A stretch of 37,155 bases of DNA from Betaproteobacteria bacterium RIFCSPLOWO2_02_FULL_67_26 (GTDB taxonomy: Bacteria; Pseudomonadota; Gammaproteobacteria; Burkholderiales; SG8-41), in NCBI GenBank assembly GCA_001771935.1, contig MERD01000038.1:1-37155 (forward strand), read 5' to 3'. The position numbers and the translations under genes are program-made. Positions 22,270 to 31,539 of the stretch are shown in pieces; position 1 is the stretch's first letter, and each line of letters starts with the position of its first letter. Under the pieces are notes generated by a model that was not told the DNA's origin, searched no databases, and was given only the letters and a program-made list of their open reading frames with translations.

Positions 22270-23336
22270 TTCACCTGATAGCGCACCGGCCACTTGTGGC
22301 CGAGCTTCTCCGCCTGCTCGAGGGCGAGCTTGAGCACCTGGCTCGCGGGCAGCCCCTGCTTGTCGAGCTCGGCCGCCTTCTCCTGCGGCCAGCCCTTGAG
22401 CGAATTCGCCCACTCGACGCGCACCGAGTCGGGCACCGACTTCACCACCGCGCCGAGCGACTTCATCTGCGCCATCTGCTTCGGGTAGGCCTCCTTGTTG
22501 AACGTGCCCGTGCGCGCTTCGTACTCGCGCGCGACTTCGCGGATGATGCCCTGCACGTCCTTCGGCAGCTTGGCCCAGCGCGCCTTGTTGACGGTCAGCC
22601 CGTGCCAGGTGATCGCGCCGAAGCCGACCTCGGTGTAGTACTTGCCCTGCTCGTAGAGCTTGAAGTTGACCCACCCGGACGGGAACATGATCCAGCCGAG
22701 GTAGACGCCGGTCTGCATGCCGGTGTAGGCCTCGGGCAGCGACCCCTGCACCGGCACCGCGCCGGCGTACTCCAGCCACTTGAGGTTGAGGCCGGCCCCG
22801 GCGAGCTTCTTGCCCTTCAAGTCGGCGACCTTGCTCCATTCGAAGTTGGTGCCGAGGTTGTAGCCGTTGTCCGCGATCAGCGCGATCAGGTGCTGGTTGA
22901 ACTTGTCCTCGAACACCTTGCCCATGTACGGCACCTTGTCGTACACGGCGCGCGCGAGCTTCACGCTCACCACCGGGTCCATCGTGCCGAACGGCAGCAT
23001 GACCTGGAACGCGTGCAGCGGCAGGTTCGACGGCTCGAAGCAGAAGCAGTAGCCGCCGATGTCGATGATGCCGCTCTGCACGCCTTCCAGCGTGTCGGCG
23101 ACCTTGACCATCGCGCCGCCGTAGCCCTCGATGAACTCGACCTTGTGCTTGGTGCGGGCGGCGACGCGCTTGGTCACCTCCGGCACGAAGAAATTCTGCA
23201 TCAGGTTGACGTAGGTGTTCGCCGGCGGATGGCCGGAGGCGATGCGCAGCTTGATGTTCTCCGCGCGCGCAACGTTCCCGGTGGAAAACGCCAATACCAG
23301 CGCGGCCGCGCCGGACGCAAGCATGAGCCGTTTCAT
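22266..23336 (-). CDS. TRAP transporter substrate-binding protein (DctP type)
   Basis: A 356-residue periplasmic protein. The signal peptide MKRLMLASGAAALVLAFSTG is cut near VARA-ENIKLR. The mature part shows the DctP pattern: LRIASGHPPANTYV, KVADTLEGVQSGIIDIGGY, LGTNFEWSKVADLKGKKLAG and the C-terminal QGIIREVAREYEARTG helix. ATG at 23336 is supported by GGAGGGG. It is the first gene of the TRAP set, but the permease genes follow only after 156 bp of repeats that may lower their expression. Aromatic residues in YCFCFEPSN are near the expected ligand cleft. Ligand unknown, probably a carboxylate. Confidence 0.93.
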   Translation of the reverse strand: MKRLMLASGAAALVLAFSTGNVARAENIKLRIASGHPPANTYVNLMQNFFVPEVTKRVAARTKHKVEFIEGYGGAMVKVADTLEGVQSGIIDIGGYCFCFEPSNLPLHAFQVMLPFGTMDPVVSVKLARAVYDKVPYMGKVFEDKFNQHLIALIADNGYNLGTNFEWSKVADLKGKKLAGAGLNLKWLEYAGAVPVQGSLPEAYTGMQTGVYLGWIMFPSGWVNFKLYEQGKYYTEVGFGAITWHGLTVNKARWAKLPKDVQGIIREVAREYEARTGTFNKEAYPKQMAQMKSLGAVVKSVPDSVRVEWANSLKGWPQEKAAELDKQGLPASQVLKLALEQAEKLGHKWPVRYQVK

Positions 23337-23634
23337 GATCCCCTCCCGAAGTGAAATGAACGGAAAAATCCCCCGTGGATGTTCCTCATTCTCCTCGCTG
23401 GTGTCAATAGCACCGCACCCCGCGCGTTGCGCGGTGCTGGAATCACCGGGCGTTCGACAGCGTCGAATGTCGAGGTGTTCGAGCATTCCAGCGAGGAACT
23501 CGCCGGACGCGCGACTATGCCTGACAGCCCCACTTGCGCCCGCCGCCGCCCTGCGCCAAACTGGATGCACAAGAAACTCAGCGCACCGACGGCCAGGGTG
23601 CTCCGCGACTGGCCTCGACAAGCGGAGGAGAACC
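23337..23634. promoter_or_regulatory. structured divergent intergenic region
   Basis: A 298-bp gap between the TRAP binding protein and a divergent Bug gene. From 23392 to 23497 it holds nested inverted repeats. TCCTCGCTGG (23392-23401) pairs with 23488-23497, GCACCGC with GCGGTGC (23410-23437), and CCGCGC with GCGCGG around GTT. GCTGGAAT (23436-23443) pairs with ATTCCAGC (23485-23492), and TTCGAC with GTCGAA. The first and fourth share bases, so the folds compete. No gene is seen here. The Bug ribosome-binding site GGAGGAG is at its right end. Confidence 0.55.
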
Positions 23635-24603
23635 ATGAACAAGATAGCTGTCGCCGGCCTCGCGCTGGCATTTGCACTCGTGCCCGGGGCCGTCCAGGGG
23701 CAGGCCTATCCCACCAAACCGATTCGCGTGGTCGTGCCGTTCCCGCCGGGCGGCACCTCCGACATCATCGGGCGCACGCTGGGGCTGAAGCTGTCCCCGG
23801 CGCTGGGCCAGCCGGTGGTCATGGACAACCGCGCGGGCGTCGCGGGCAGCGTCGGCGCGGCGGTCACGGTGAAATCGCCGCCCGATGGCTACACGCTGCT
23901 GGTGGGCAACGTCGGCCCGATCGCGGTCAACAACCAGATCTACAAGGCGGTCACCTACGATTCGCTCAAGGACTTCACGCCGATCACGCTCGCCGTGACG
24001 GCGCCGCAGCTCGTCGTGGTCCACCCTTCGGTGCCGGCGAAGACGTTCAAGGAATTCAACGCGCTGGTCAAGAAGCACAAGGGCAAGATCAACTACGGGT
24101 CCAGCGGGCCGGGCAGCATTTCGCACCTCTCCGCGGAGCTCTACAAGCGCATGACCAAGAGCGACATGCTGCACGTGCCGTTCAAGGGCTCGGCGCTCAT
24201 CACCACCTCCGCGATATCGGGCGAAGTGGACGTGGTGTTCTCCGACATGGCGGTGATCCTTCCTCACGTCCAGTCCGGCCGGCTGCGGGCGCTCGCGGTC
24301 ACGGGCCCCAAGCCGACCCCGCTCGTTCCCGGCGTGCCGACCGTCGCGGACTCGGGGGTGCCGGGCTTCAGCATGACGAGCTGGTGGGGCATATTCGGAC
24401 CCGCCGGCATACCCCAACCGATCGTGACGCGGCTCAATACGGAGTTGACCCGCATATTGAAGCTGCCCGACGTCCGGAAAACCTTCGCCATGCTCGGCGT
24501 GGATGCCGCGACCAGCACGCCCGAGGAGCTGGCGGCGCTGATCCGGGTCGAGGTCCCCAAGTACGCCAAGCTGATTCAGGAGATCGGCATTCCCAAGCAG
24601 TGA
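23635..24603 (+). CDS. Bug/TctC family periplasmic substrate-binding protein (6 of 6)
   Basis: A 322-residue secreted binding protein. The signal peptide MNKIAVAGLALAFALVPGA ends before QGQAYPTKPIRV. Family blocks are VPFPPGGTSDIIGRT, DNRAGVAGSVG, SPPDGYTLLVGN, NYGSSGPGSISH, HVPFKGSALITTSAISGEV, VPTVADSGVPGFSMTSWWG and YAKLIQEIGIPKQ. ATG at 23635 follows GGAGGAGAACC. It is divergent from a complete TRAP system, an unusual pairing of two receptor types. It converges on addA with 15 bp between the ends. Ligand unknown. Confidence 0.95.
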   Translation: MNKIAVAGLALAFALVPGAVQGQAYPTKPIRVVVPFPPGGTSDIIGRTLGLKLSPALGQPVVMDNRAGVAGSVGAAVTVKSPPDGYTLLVGNVGPIAVNNQIYKAVTYDSLKDFTPITLAVTAPQLVVVHPSVPAKTFKEFNALVKKHKGKINYGSSGPGSISHLSAELYKRMTKSDMLHVPFKGSALITTSAISGEVDVVFSDMAVILPHVQSGRLRALAVTGPKPTPLVPGVPTVADSGVPGFSMTSWWGIFGPAGIPQPIVTRLNTELTRILKLPDVRKTFAMLGVDAATSTPEELAALIRVEVPKYAKLIQEIGIPKQ

Positions 24604-24618
24604 CGTCACGCGTTCGCC

Positions 24619-27600
24619 TCAGCCTTCGTAGTTCCATTCCCGCCAGCCGTTGAGCAGCGGGAAATAGAGCCCGAGCCGGATGGGCCGGCTGTCCAGCCCG
24701 CGCATGAGGGCGGCGTAGCGCTCTAGCTGCGGCCGGTAGCGCTCGCGTTCCCGGTCGAGAAAGGCGTCGAGGTCGCCGCCCGCGTGCGTGCCGGTCTTGT
24801 AGTCCACGATCCAGCGCGTGCCGCGCTCGTCCACGAAGGTGCGGTCCATCACGATGTTCACGATGCCGTCGTGGGTCGCGCCGGTCAGCCGCAACTCCGA
24901 CTGCGCGGCTTCGCGCCGGCCGAGCAGCCAGCGCCCGCGCTCGTCCGCCAGGGTCTGTTCCAGGATCGCCGCCACGCGCGCGGCCGCCTCTTCCAGGGCG
25001 CCGGCCGGCAAACCGCGGGCGACCAGCCCATCCTCCATCGTTTTCCGCAGCGCGCGCACCCGCTTGGCATCCCAGCCCTCGAGGTCGTCCTCGGCGATGC
25101 ACTGCAGCCAGCGGTGCACGACGCTGCCGACGTGCCGCGCCGTCTCGCCCGCCCACGAGAACTCGATCGCATCCCGCGCGCGTGCCGGCTCCCCGGGCGG
25201 CGTCCATTCGACGCGGGGCGGAGGCAGCGGCGGCCGCCACCCGGAAACGATACGGCGCAGAGACTGATCGATCTTGTCCGCTGCCGCTCCCCCTCTTGCC
25301 GGGGGGAGGGAAGATTCAAACAGGCGCTTCGCCGCCTCGGCATAGACGGGCTCGACCAGGGTCCAGAGTTCCCCGAGCAGCGTTCTTGCGCCCGGCGCCT
25401 TCGGCACGGGCGCACCGTCCCCATCGGCCTTCAAGCTCGCATCGCCGAGCAGGTGCAACCGCTGCCGGGCGCGCGTGGCGGCCACGTACAGCAGGCGGCC
25501 GGCCTCGAGGCGCCCCTTCCCGGCCTCGAGCTTTTGCAGCCACCGGTAGATCGGATCATCCTCCGCGCCGGTCTCGTGGATCGGCGCGAGCAGCAGGTCG
25601 GCGGCGCCGTCCCCGCTCTTGCGCGGCTGCTCCATCCACAGGAACAGCCTGGCGTCGTCGCCGCGCGGCGCGCGGCCCAGGCCGGGCACGATCACCGTGT
25701 CGAACTCGAGGCCCTTCGCCTTGTGGATGGTCATGATCTGCAGCTGCTCGTCGGCCTGCAGGTCGGGCAGCGCGTAGAGATCGGCGAGCCCCTTCTCGAA
25801 CGCGGCCGGATCGGCGATCTCGCCCGCTTCCTCGTGCGATTCGAGATAGTCGAAGTAGATCTCGGCGTCCTCGAGGTCGGTCGCGTCCTCGACGCAGGCC
25901 GGGCCGGAGAGCGCGAACCACGCCCCGGCCGTGCGGCCGCGCAGCGAGCCGCGGCAGCGGTCATCGAGGCACGGCTGCAATACGGCGCGCACTCTCTGCA
26001 GCCGCTCGCGGCCGTCGCCGGACACAAGCGCGAGGCGAGCGTCGTCGCCCAGCAACTCCCACACCGCGCGCTTCGCATCGCCGCCGGCCAGCGCCTGGAG
26101 ATCGGCGAGCTTCAGGCCGCACCACGGCGCGCGCAGCGTCGCGAGCCACGCGAGCCGGTCCGCGAGGTGCGACAGCGCGCGCGTCAGCGCCAGCAGGTCC
26201 TGCACCACCGGGCGGTGGCCGAGCGGCTCGATCTCGATCGCGCGGAAGCGCAGCCCCGCATCCTTCAGCCGCGGAACGATCTCGCGCAGGTGGCCTCGAT
26301 TGCGCACCAGGATGGCGACTTTCCCGCCCGGGTCTTCGCGCCGCGCCTGCGCGACGAGATCGACCACTCGCGCAGCCTCGCCCGCACGGTCGTCGTTGAA
26401 GAACGGGTGCACGCTGACCGCCGCGCCGGGCAGCGCCGCGCGCGTCGCGACCGACGGCGTGTACGGCACCGAGCCGGTGGCGACGTCCTCCCGCTCCGGC
26501 ATCACCCGCGCGAACGTGGCGTTGACCCACTCCACGATGCCGGCCTGCGAGCGGAAATTGGCGGACAGGCCGATCGGCCCCAGTTCGATGCCCGCCATGC
26601 CCGTGGCGCGCGCGCGCAGGAACAGCCCGACCTCGGCCTCGCGGAAGCGGTAGATCGACTGCATCGGGTCGCCGACCGCGAACACGGTGCGCCCGTCGCC
26701 GGGCTCCCAGCCGGCAGTCAGCCTTGCGATCAGCTCGTACTGGCTGATCGAGGTGTCCTGGAATTCGTCCACCAGCAGGTGGCGGATCCGGTAATCGAGC
26801 GCGAGCGCGAGGTCGCTCGGCGCGTCCGCCCCGCCGAGCGCCAGCAGCGCGCCCTGCGCGACCTCGGTGAAATCGACCTGCCCGCGCGCCTGGAACGCGA
26901 GCTTCAGCTGCCCGGTCGAGCGCGGCAGCAGCCGCATGATGGCGCCCAGCACTTCCCACTGTTCATCGCTGTACCGTTCCGGGGGGAGGCGCTTCAAGTC
27001 GGCCAGCGCGGCGCGGAAGGCGTCATGCGGCCGGAGCGCCGCGATGAGCGCCAGCGCGCGGTCCTTCCAGGCCTGCGCCGGCTTGCCCGCGGCAAACCCC
27101 TCGTTCTTCGTGAGCCGGTGGCGCCACTCGTCATCGCCGGTCACGTAGGCGCGCGCCAGCACGGCCCAGTCCTCGATGCCGTCGGTGAATTTCCCGCGGC
27201 CGAGGTTGTCCAGGACGTAATCGGCCAGCGGCTTCCACTGCGCCCGCGCGTCCCCGGGAAGCAGTCCGCGCGCGCGTTCGAGCGCATTGCGCCTCGCGCC
27301 CTGCAGCGCCGCCTCCAGCTCCACGCGCTCCTTGCCGTGCACGTGGCGCAGCCAGTGATCGCGGCGCCTGAGCATCCCGGCAAGCAGTTCCTCGATGCGC
27401 CCGACGTCGTTGTCGAGGTGCGTGAGCAGCCGTTCGATGTCCCGCGCCACCGCGCCGTCGCTCTCGACCAGCTCGACGGTCGCGCGCGCGGCTTCCAGAT
27501 AGAGCTCGGCCGCGTCCTCGATGCTCTCCGGCTGCGAGCCGAAGCGGGACAGCATCGGCATCTGGCGCGTCAGCGCCGCGCACAGCGAGTCGATGGTCTG

Positions 27601-27954
27601 GATGCGCAGCCGCGCCGGGTTTTCGGTGATGCCCCACCCTGCCGCAACGTCGCGCGCGAGCGCCGCGGCGGCGAGCTCGAGCGTCGATTTCTCGTGCCCG
27701 CTCGCGGGCGCCTTGCCGGCGCGCGCGTCCACGAGCGCGCCCAGCACGCGCTCGCGCATCTCGCCGGCCGCCTTGCGGGTGAAGGTGATTGCGACGATCT
27801 CCTCGGGATGGTCCACGGATGCCAGCAACCGCAGGTAACGCTGGATCAGGAGCTCGGTCTTGCCCGAGCCCGCCGGGGCCTGCACGATGAACGAGCGCGC
27901 GGGGTCGAGCGCGCTGCGGCGCGCGGCGAGATCGGGCATGCCCGCGCCGGTCAT
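24619..27954 (-). CDS. AddA-like UvrD/Rep helicase-nuclease
   Basis: A 1111-residue superfamily 1A helicase with a C-terminal nuclease. Walker A is QAPAGSGKTELL at 25-36, followed by EIVAITFTRKAAGEMRERV (motif Ia). Walker B and box II VDEFQDTSISQYE are near 395, motif III FAVGDPMQSIYRFR follows, and LSANFRSQAGIV is motif IV. UvrD C-terminal motifs are IMTIHKAKGLEFDTVIVPG and LYVAATRARQRLHLLG. The nuclease core WIVDYKTGTHAGG is near 1047. This is the AddA/RecB arrangement for double-strand break end resection with Chi-like recognition by the partner. ATG at 27954 (GAGGGATGCGG upstream) lies 10 bp after the AddB-like gene, so the two are an operon. Confidence 0.93.
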   Translation of the reverse strand: MTGAGMPDLAARRSALDPARSFIVQAPAGSGKTELLIQRYLRLLASVDHPEEIVAITFTRKAAGEMRERVLGALVDARAGKAPASGHEKSTLELAAAALARDVAAGWGITENPARLRIQTIDSLCAALTRQMPMLSRFGSQPESIEDAAELYLEAARATVELVESDGAVARDIERLLTHLDNDVGRIEELLAGMLRRRDHWLRHVHGKERVELEAALQGARRNALERARGLLPGDARAQWKPLADYVLDNLGRGKFTDGIEDWAVLARAYVTGDDEWRHRLTKNEGFAAGKPAQAWKDRALALIAALRPHDAFRAALADLKRLPPERYSDEQWEVLGAIMRLLPRSTGQLKLAFQARGQVDFTEVAQGALLALGGADAPSDLALALDYRIRHLLVDEFQDTSISQYELIARLTAGWEPGDGRTVFAVGDPMQSIYRFREAEVGLFLRARATGMAGIELGPIGLSANFRSQAGIVEWVNATFARVMPEREDVATGSVPYTPSVATRAALPGAAVSVHPFFNDDRAGEAARVVDLVAQARREDPGGKVAILVRNRGHLREIVPRLKDAGLRFRAIEIEPLGHRPVVQDLLALTRALSHLADRLAWLATLRAPWCGLKLADLQALAGGDAKRAVWELLGDDARLALVSGDGRERLQRVRAVLQPCLDDRCRGSLRGRTAGAWFALSGPACVEDATDLEDAEIYFDYLESHEEAGEIADPAAFEKGLADLYALPDLQADEQLQIMTIHKAKGLEFDTVIVPGLGRAPRGDDARLFLWMEQPRKSGDGAADLLLAPIHETGAEDDPIYRWLQKLEAGKGRLEAGRLLYVAATRARQRLHLLGDASLKADGDGAPVPKAPGARTLLGELWTLVEPVYAEAAKRLFESSLPPARGGAAADKIDQSLRRIVSGWRPPLPPPRVEWTPPGEPARARDAIEFSWAGETARHVGSVVHRWLQCIAEDDLEGWDAKRVRALRKTMEDGLVARGLPAGALEEAAARVAAILEQTLADERGRWLLGRREAAQSELRLTGATHDGIVNIVMDRTFVDERGTRWIVDYKTGTHAGGDLDAFLDRERERYRPQLERYAALMRGLDSRPIRLGLYFPLLNGWREWNYEG

Positions 27955-27964
27955 TCCGCATCCC

Positions 27965-30640
27965 TCATTCTGCGTCCTCCTCAAGCGCGTTCTCGAGCCG
28001 CTCGTAGATGCGGCAGAACGGCTTCACGTCGCAGTACAGGCAGGTATCCGGATAGCGCTTGGGATCGACCTCGGCATTGCCCCCCGCAAAGCCGGCGGCA
28101 ATGCGCGCGAGATCGGCACGCCAGGCGTCAATTTGCCGCGCCCAGGACGGCTCCGCCTGCTTGAGCTTGCCGTCCGGCAGCGTGCGCACGTCCGGCAAGA
28201 CATCGGCATCGCGGGCCAGCCCCGCGAACTTCATGTCGCCCGCCCTCACCTGCGCGAACGCGGCCGCCACCGCATCCGGCTCGGTGCTGACCAGGTAGAG
28301 CGGCAGCTGCGGCTCATCGGGCCGCGCGCCGATCATCGCGCCGGGCGACGCCTTGCCGGTCTTGTAGTCGATCACGACGCGCCGCCCGTCTTCGGCCTGG
28401 TCGACGCGGTCCAGGCGGGCGTTCAGCGTCAGCCCGCCGATCTCGATGCGGCGCTTGTCCTCCGTCGCGAGCACCGTGAAGCCGCCGCGCCGCTTCTCCA
28501 CGTCGAGCCATGCACGCGCGAGCCGCACGAGTCGCCGTTTCTCGATTTCCGCGAAGCGGCCCGACAGCACCGTCGGCCGCTCGCGCCGGATGCGCGCAAC
28601 CGCGTCCTCCGCCGCCTGCCGGAGCAGCCCATCGAGGCCGGCACCGGTGATCGCCTCAAGCGCGCTTCTCGTCTTCAACTGCGCCCACGCCAGCGCCAGC
28701 ACGCGGTGCACCAGCGTGCCGCGCTCCATCGCGTCGAGACCGGCGTGCGGTGCCGCCAGGCCCTCGGCGCCCAGCCGGTGGCGCGCGAGCGCGCGAAACG
28801 GGCACGCCGCGTGATCCCGGATGACCGCCGTGCCTCCGCGCTCCACGGTCGCCGCGCCCAGCGGCGGCGCCTTGGCATCTTCGCTGCGCTCGAGCTTGCG
28901 CAGGTCGTGCACCGCGCCGCGATAGCTCGCGTAGCCGGGCAGCGGCAGCGGCTGCTCGGGAACCGCGAAAATGAGCGGGCTCGGCTTGAACTCGCGGTCG
29001 TCCTCGCGCCGCGGGTGGCTCAGCACCACTTCGCCCGCGCACGACAGCCACTCGCCGGTCAGCCTTCGCGCCTGCCCGAGCATGCCTGCGGCCGAACCCT
29101 GCGGCACCCCGGCTGCGCGCAGCAACTCGACCGGAAGAAACGGGTTCGGGCGCGGTCCGCGCGGCCAGGCATCGTCGGACAGGCCCATGACCCACAGGTG
29201 GTCGAATGCCATGCCGGTGGCTTCGATCTCGCCGAGGACCTGGATCGGCACGTCCGGCGTCTCCGGCTGGAACAGCGCATCCGCCGCCATCCGCCGCAGC
29301 CGCGACACGGCGTCGGTGTAGCCGGTGCGCGGCAGGACGCGGTCGAGGCCGGCGAAACCGGCGACGATTTCGTGCCACCTCGCCAGCGTCTGGAATTCGG
29401 CCGAATCAAGACCGCGCTCCCCGGGAAAACCGATGAGCGCCAGCGCTTCCGAGATCGCCCGCGCCCACGCGGAGGGCGGCTGCCCGCCGAACAGGCGCGC
29501 CTTGCGGAACTCGGCGAGCGCCACCAGGCGCTGCGCGAGCACCGGGCAGGCCGCGTCTTCGCTCGTGATCAACGCGAGCAGGCGGTCCAGCGTGACGACC
29601 GGTTCGGCGCGCTTTCTCAGCCCCGCGTCCAGCCGCGCGCGCCGCGTGAGCTCGGCGTCCGCGCCGGCAAGAAACGGGGATCGGATCAGCCGGCTCGCGC
29701 GCTCGAAGTCGATCTCGCGTCCCGCCAGCTCGAGCGCGAGAAACGCGGCGTTGACCAGCGGGTACGTGGTCAGCGCCTCACCGAGGGAAATATTGAACGG
29801 GAAGGCCGGGTGGCGGTTGCCCGGGAGCGCGTAGCCCGGTTCCATGACGGCGCTGAGGATCCGCTGGATCGCCTTGCGCTGCCTGGCCAGCTCGGGCACG
29901 ACGATACCGATGCGCGCCGCGCCGTTCGCCTCGAGGCGCGCCCGCGCCCACGCCGCCGCGCGGCGGATCTCCTCGGTGCTGTCCGCGCAAGCCACGCGCA
30001 GGCGCCCGCCCCCGCGCGGCTCCGGACCGGCGCCGGTGACCTCGCACCCGGCAGCCGACAGCGCCTGAAAAAACGCCGCCTGCTGCGGCATGACGAGGTC
30101 AAAGCCATAGTGGACCAGGGATCCCGGCTTCCTGATCTCCGGCCCCGTTACGCGCGCTCCAGCCACGTCGGCGAGGCGCGCGCCATCGGTGTGCCGCTCG
30201 CGCCGCGTGACGGCCTCGTAGCGCCGCGCCCATTGCTGGAACGCCTTCGCGTCATCGTTGAGAGGATATTTTCCCAGCCGCGGCACGAGACCCCAGGCAT
30301 GCGCGAGCCGCCACGCTTCGCGAGCGAGCGCGGCCGCCTCCGGGATGGCGAGCAGGGAATTGCCCGTTTCCGATTCGCGGATGATGTTTTCCCACAGCGC
30401 CAGCTCCTGGGCGGGCGCGAGCGGGACCGGAAGCCCGGCGGCCCGGCCGGAATGGAGCGCGTCCCCGTAAACGCGCTCGACGAGCGCCGAGAACGGCAGG
30501 ATATCGGCGGTGGGCCAGGCTGATTTGCCGGCCGCGATCTGCCGCGCGTCGTACTCGTGCTTGAGGTTTGCCGCGAGCCTGCGGTTCGGGGTGACGACCG
30601 CGCACCCGGCTTCGATCTGCTGCGCGAGGTCCGGCCTCAT
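27965..30640 (-). CDS. AddB-like PD-(D/E)XK nuclease (probable DNA repair protein)
   Basis: An 891-residue partner of the helicase. The N-terminal part starts VVTPNRRLAANLKHEYDARQ, the inactivated helicase-like fold used by AddB for end and Chi recognition, without a clear Walker A. The C-terminal nuclease has VVIDYKTGKASPG near 754. Four cysteines fit the AddB iron-sulfur latch: one in HAACPFRALARHRLG (about 611) and three in DTCLYCDVKPFCRIYE (about 863-873). The length is shorter than Bacillus AddB, as in the betaproteobacterial variant. ATG at 30640; the ribosome-binding site is weak. It lies 49 bp downstream of fdxA on the same strand, so ferredoxin and the Fe-S nuclease may share a transcript. 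Confidence 0.88.
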   Translation of the reverse strand: MRPDLAQQIEAGCAVVTPNRRLAANLKHEYDARQIAAGKSAWPTADILPFSALVERVYGDALHSGRAAGLPVPLAPAQELALWENIIRESETGNSLLAIPEAAALAREAWRLAHAWGLVPRLGKYPLNDDAKAFQQWARRYEAVTRRERHTDGARLADVAGARVTGPEIRKPGSLVHYGFDLVMPQQAAFFQALSAAGCEVTGAGPEPRGGGRLRVACADSTEEIRRAAAWARARLEANGAARIGIVVPELARQRKAIQRILSAVMEPGYALPGNRHPAFPFNISLGEALTTYPLVNAAFLALELAGREIDFERASRLIRSPFLAGADAELTRRARLDAGLRKRAEPVVTLDRLLALITSEDAACPVLAQRLVALAEFRKARLFGGQPPSAWARAISEALALIGFPGERGLDSAEFQTLARWHEIVAGFAGLDRVLPRTGYTDAVSRLRRMAADALFQPETPDVPIQVLGEIEATGMAFDHLWVMGLSDDAWPRGPRPNPFLPVELLRAAGVPQGSAAGMLGQARRLTGEWLSCAGEVVLSHPRREDDREFKPSPLIFAVPEQPLPLPGYASYRGAVHDLRKLERSEDAKAPPLGAATVERGGTAVIRDHAACPFRALARHRLGAEGLAAPHAGLDAMERGTLVHRVLALAWAQLKTRSALEAITGAGLDGLLRQAAEDAVARIRRERPTVLSGRFAEIEKRRLVRLARAWLDVEKRRGGFTVLATEDKRRIEIGGLTLNARLDRVDQAEDGRRVVIDYKTGKASPGAMIGARPDEPQLPLYLVSTEPDAVAAAFAQVRAGDMKFAGLARDADVLPDVRTLPDGKLKQAEPSWARQIDAWRADLARIAAGFAGGNAEVDPKRYPDTCLYCDVKPFCRIYERLENALEEDAE

Positions 30641-30689
30641 GGCCGCAAGAAAATAGATCCGTGGAAAACCGGCGTCCCGCTCCGCGAGG

Positions 30690-31013
30690 CTACTTCTCGA
30701 GAAGGTGCGCTTTCTCTTTGATCTTGGCCCACTCGTCAGCGTCCGGGGGCGCCGGTTTTTTCTCGATGATCGGCTTCCACGCCTTGGCGAGCTCGGCGTT
30801 GGCCTGGGTCCAGTGCTTCTGCTTGTCGGGCACGTCGTCCTCGGCGAAGATCGCCTCCACCGGGCACTCCGCGACGCACAGGGTGCAGTCGATGCACTCG
30901 TCGGGATCGATCACCAGCATGTTGGGGCCTTCGCGAAAGCAGTCCACGGGGCAGACGTCGACGCAATCGGTGTACTTGCACTTGATGCACGTCTCGATGA
31001 CGACGTAAGTCAT
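30690..31013 (-). CDS. 7Fe ferredoxin FdxA
   Basis: A 107-residue soluble electron carrier with [3Fe-4S] and [4Fe-4S] clusters. The first cluster region is [17 protein letters not shown] (Cys9, 12, 17, 21, 25) and the second [14 protein letters not shown] (Cys40, 43, 46, 50). A C-terminal extension of about 50 residues ([20 protein letters not shown]) is typical of proteobacterial FdxA. ATG at 31013 (MTYVVIETC) is chosen over upstream in-frame codons that add unrelated sequence. It is divergent from trxA across 199 bp. Partner reductases are not in the window. Confidence 0.95.
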   Translation of the reverse strand: MTYVVIETCIKCKYTDCVDVCPVDCFREGPNMLVIDPDECIDCTLCVAECPVEAIFAEDDVPDKQKHWTQANAELAKAWKPIIEKKPAPPDADEWAKIKEKAHLLEK

Positions 31014-31212
31014 AGTAATCGTTCGGGATTTCGGCCCGGCTTGAAGTTGCGGGAAGGGTCCATATGTTAACAGAGGCAGCCGGTCGTGCCGATTTGCCGG
31101 GTTGCCTCTGGCCCTATGCAAAGCAGGGAAATTTCGCTAGCATTATGGGGCAAGTCTCATGGCCACACTTCTCGTGGCGCTTTCCGATTGATTCCCGAGG
31201 GTATTTGCTTTC
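31014..31212. promoter_or_regulatory. divergent fdxA / trxA-rho control region
   Basis: A 199-bp gene-free gap that must hold promoters for both directions. Candidate elements are TTGCCG (31094-31099) with TATGCA (31115-31120) on the plus strand, spaced only 15 bp, and CATTAT near 31141. None is convincing. Confidence 0.35.
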
Positions 31213-31539
31213 ATGAGCGAACACATCCATTACGTGACCGACCAGACCTTCGACCCCGAAGTGCTGCAGTCCCAGACGCCGGTGCTGGTGGATTACTGGG
31301 CCGAATGGTGCGGCCCGTGCAAGATGATCGCGCCCATCCTCGACGAGGTGGCGAAGGAGTACGCCGGCCGCCTCAAGGTCGCCAAGCTGAACATCGACGA
31401 GAACCAGTCCACGCCGCCCAAGTACGGCATTCGCGGCATTCCCACCCTGATGCTCTTCAAGAACGGATCCGTGGAAGCCACCAAGGTCGGCGCATTGTCC
31501 AAATCACAATTGACCGCTTTTATTGACAGCCACATCTAA
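31213..31539 (+). CDS. thioredoxin 1
   Basis: A 108-residue thioredoxin with the active site WCGPC (Cys33, Cys36) in [19 protein letters not shown]. It also has the buried Asp in VDYWA, the cis-proline segment [11 protein letters not shown] and a C-terminal FIDSHI. The fold is complete, and it is the cytoplasmic dithiol reductant for ribonucleotide reductase, peroxidases and others. It directly precedes rho, a common betaproteobacterial order. The ATG lies within an open region with no strong Shine-Dalgarno sequence. If the UGSC selenoprotein is a redox enzyme, thioredoxin is one possible reductant, though the genes are 15 kb apart. Confidence 0.97.
   Translation: MSEHIHYVTDQTFDPEVLQSQTPVLVDYWAEWCGPCKMIAPILDEVAKEYAGRLKVAKLNIDENQSTPPKYGIRGIPTLMLFKNGSVEATKVGALSKSQLTAFIDSHI

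Noticed and set aside
24784-28164. Very long plus-strand open frame over addA
   Set aside because: It is antisense to a complete, motif-rich helicase. Its translation is rich in Arg, Ala, Gly and His with no recognisable domain, the usual shadow in GC-rich DNA.
27860-30523. Long plus-strand open frame over the AddB-like gene
   Set aside because: Same reasoning: low-complexity Arg-rich translation, no start signal, and the opposite strand has nuclease and Fe-S motifs.
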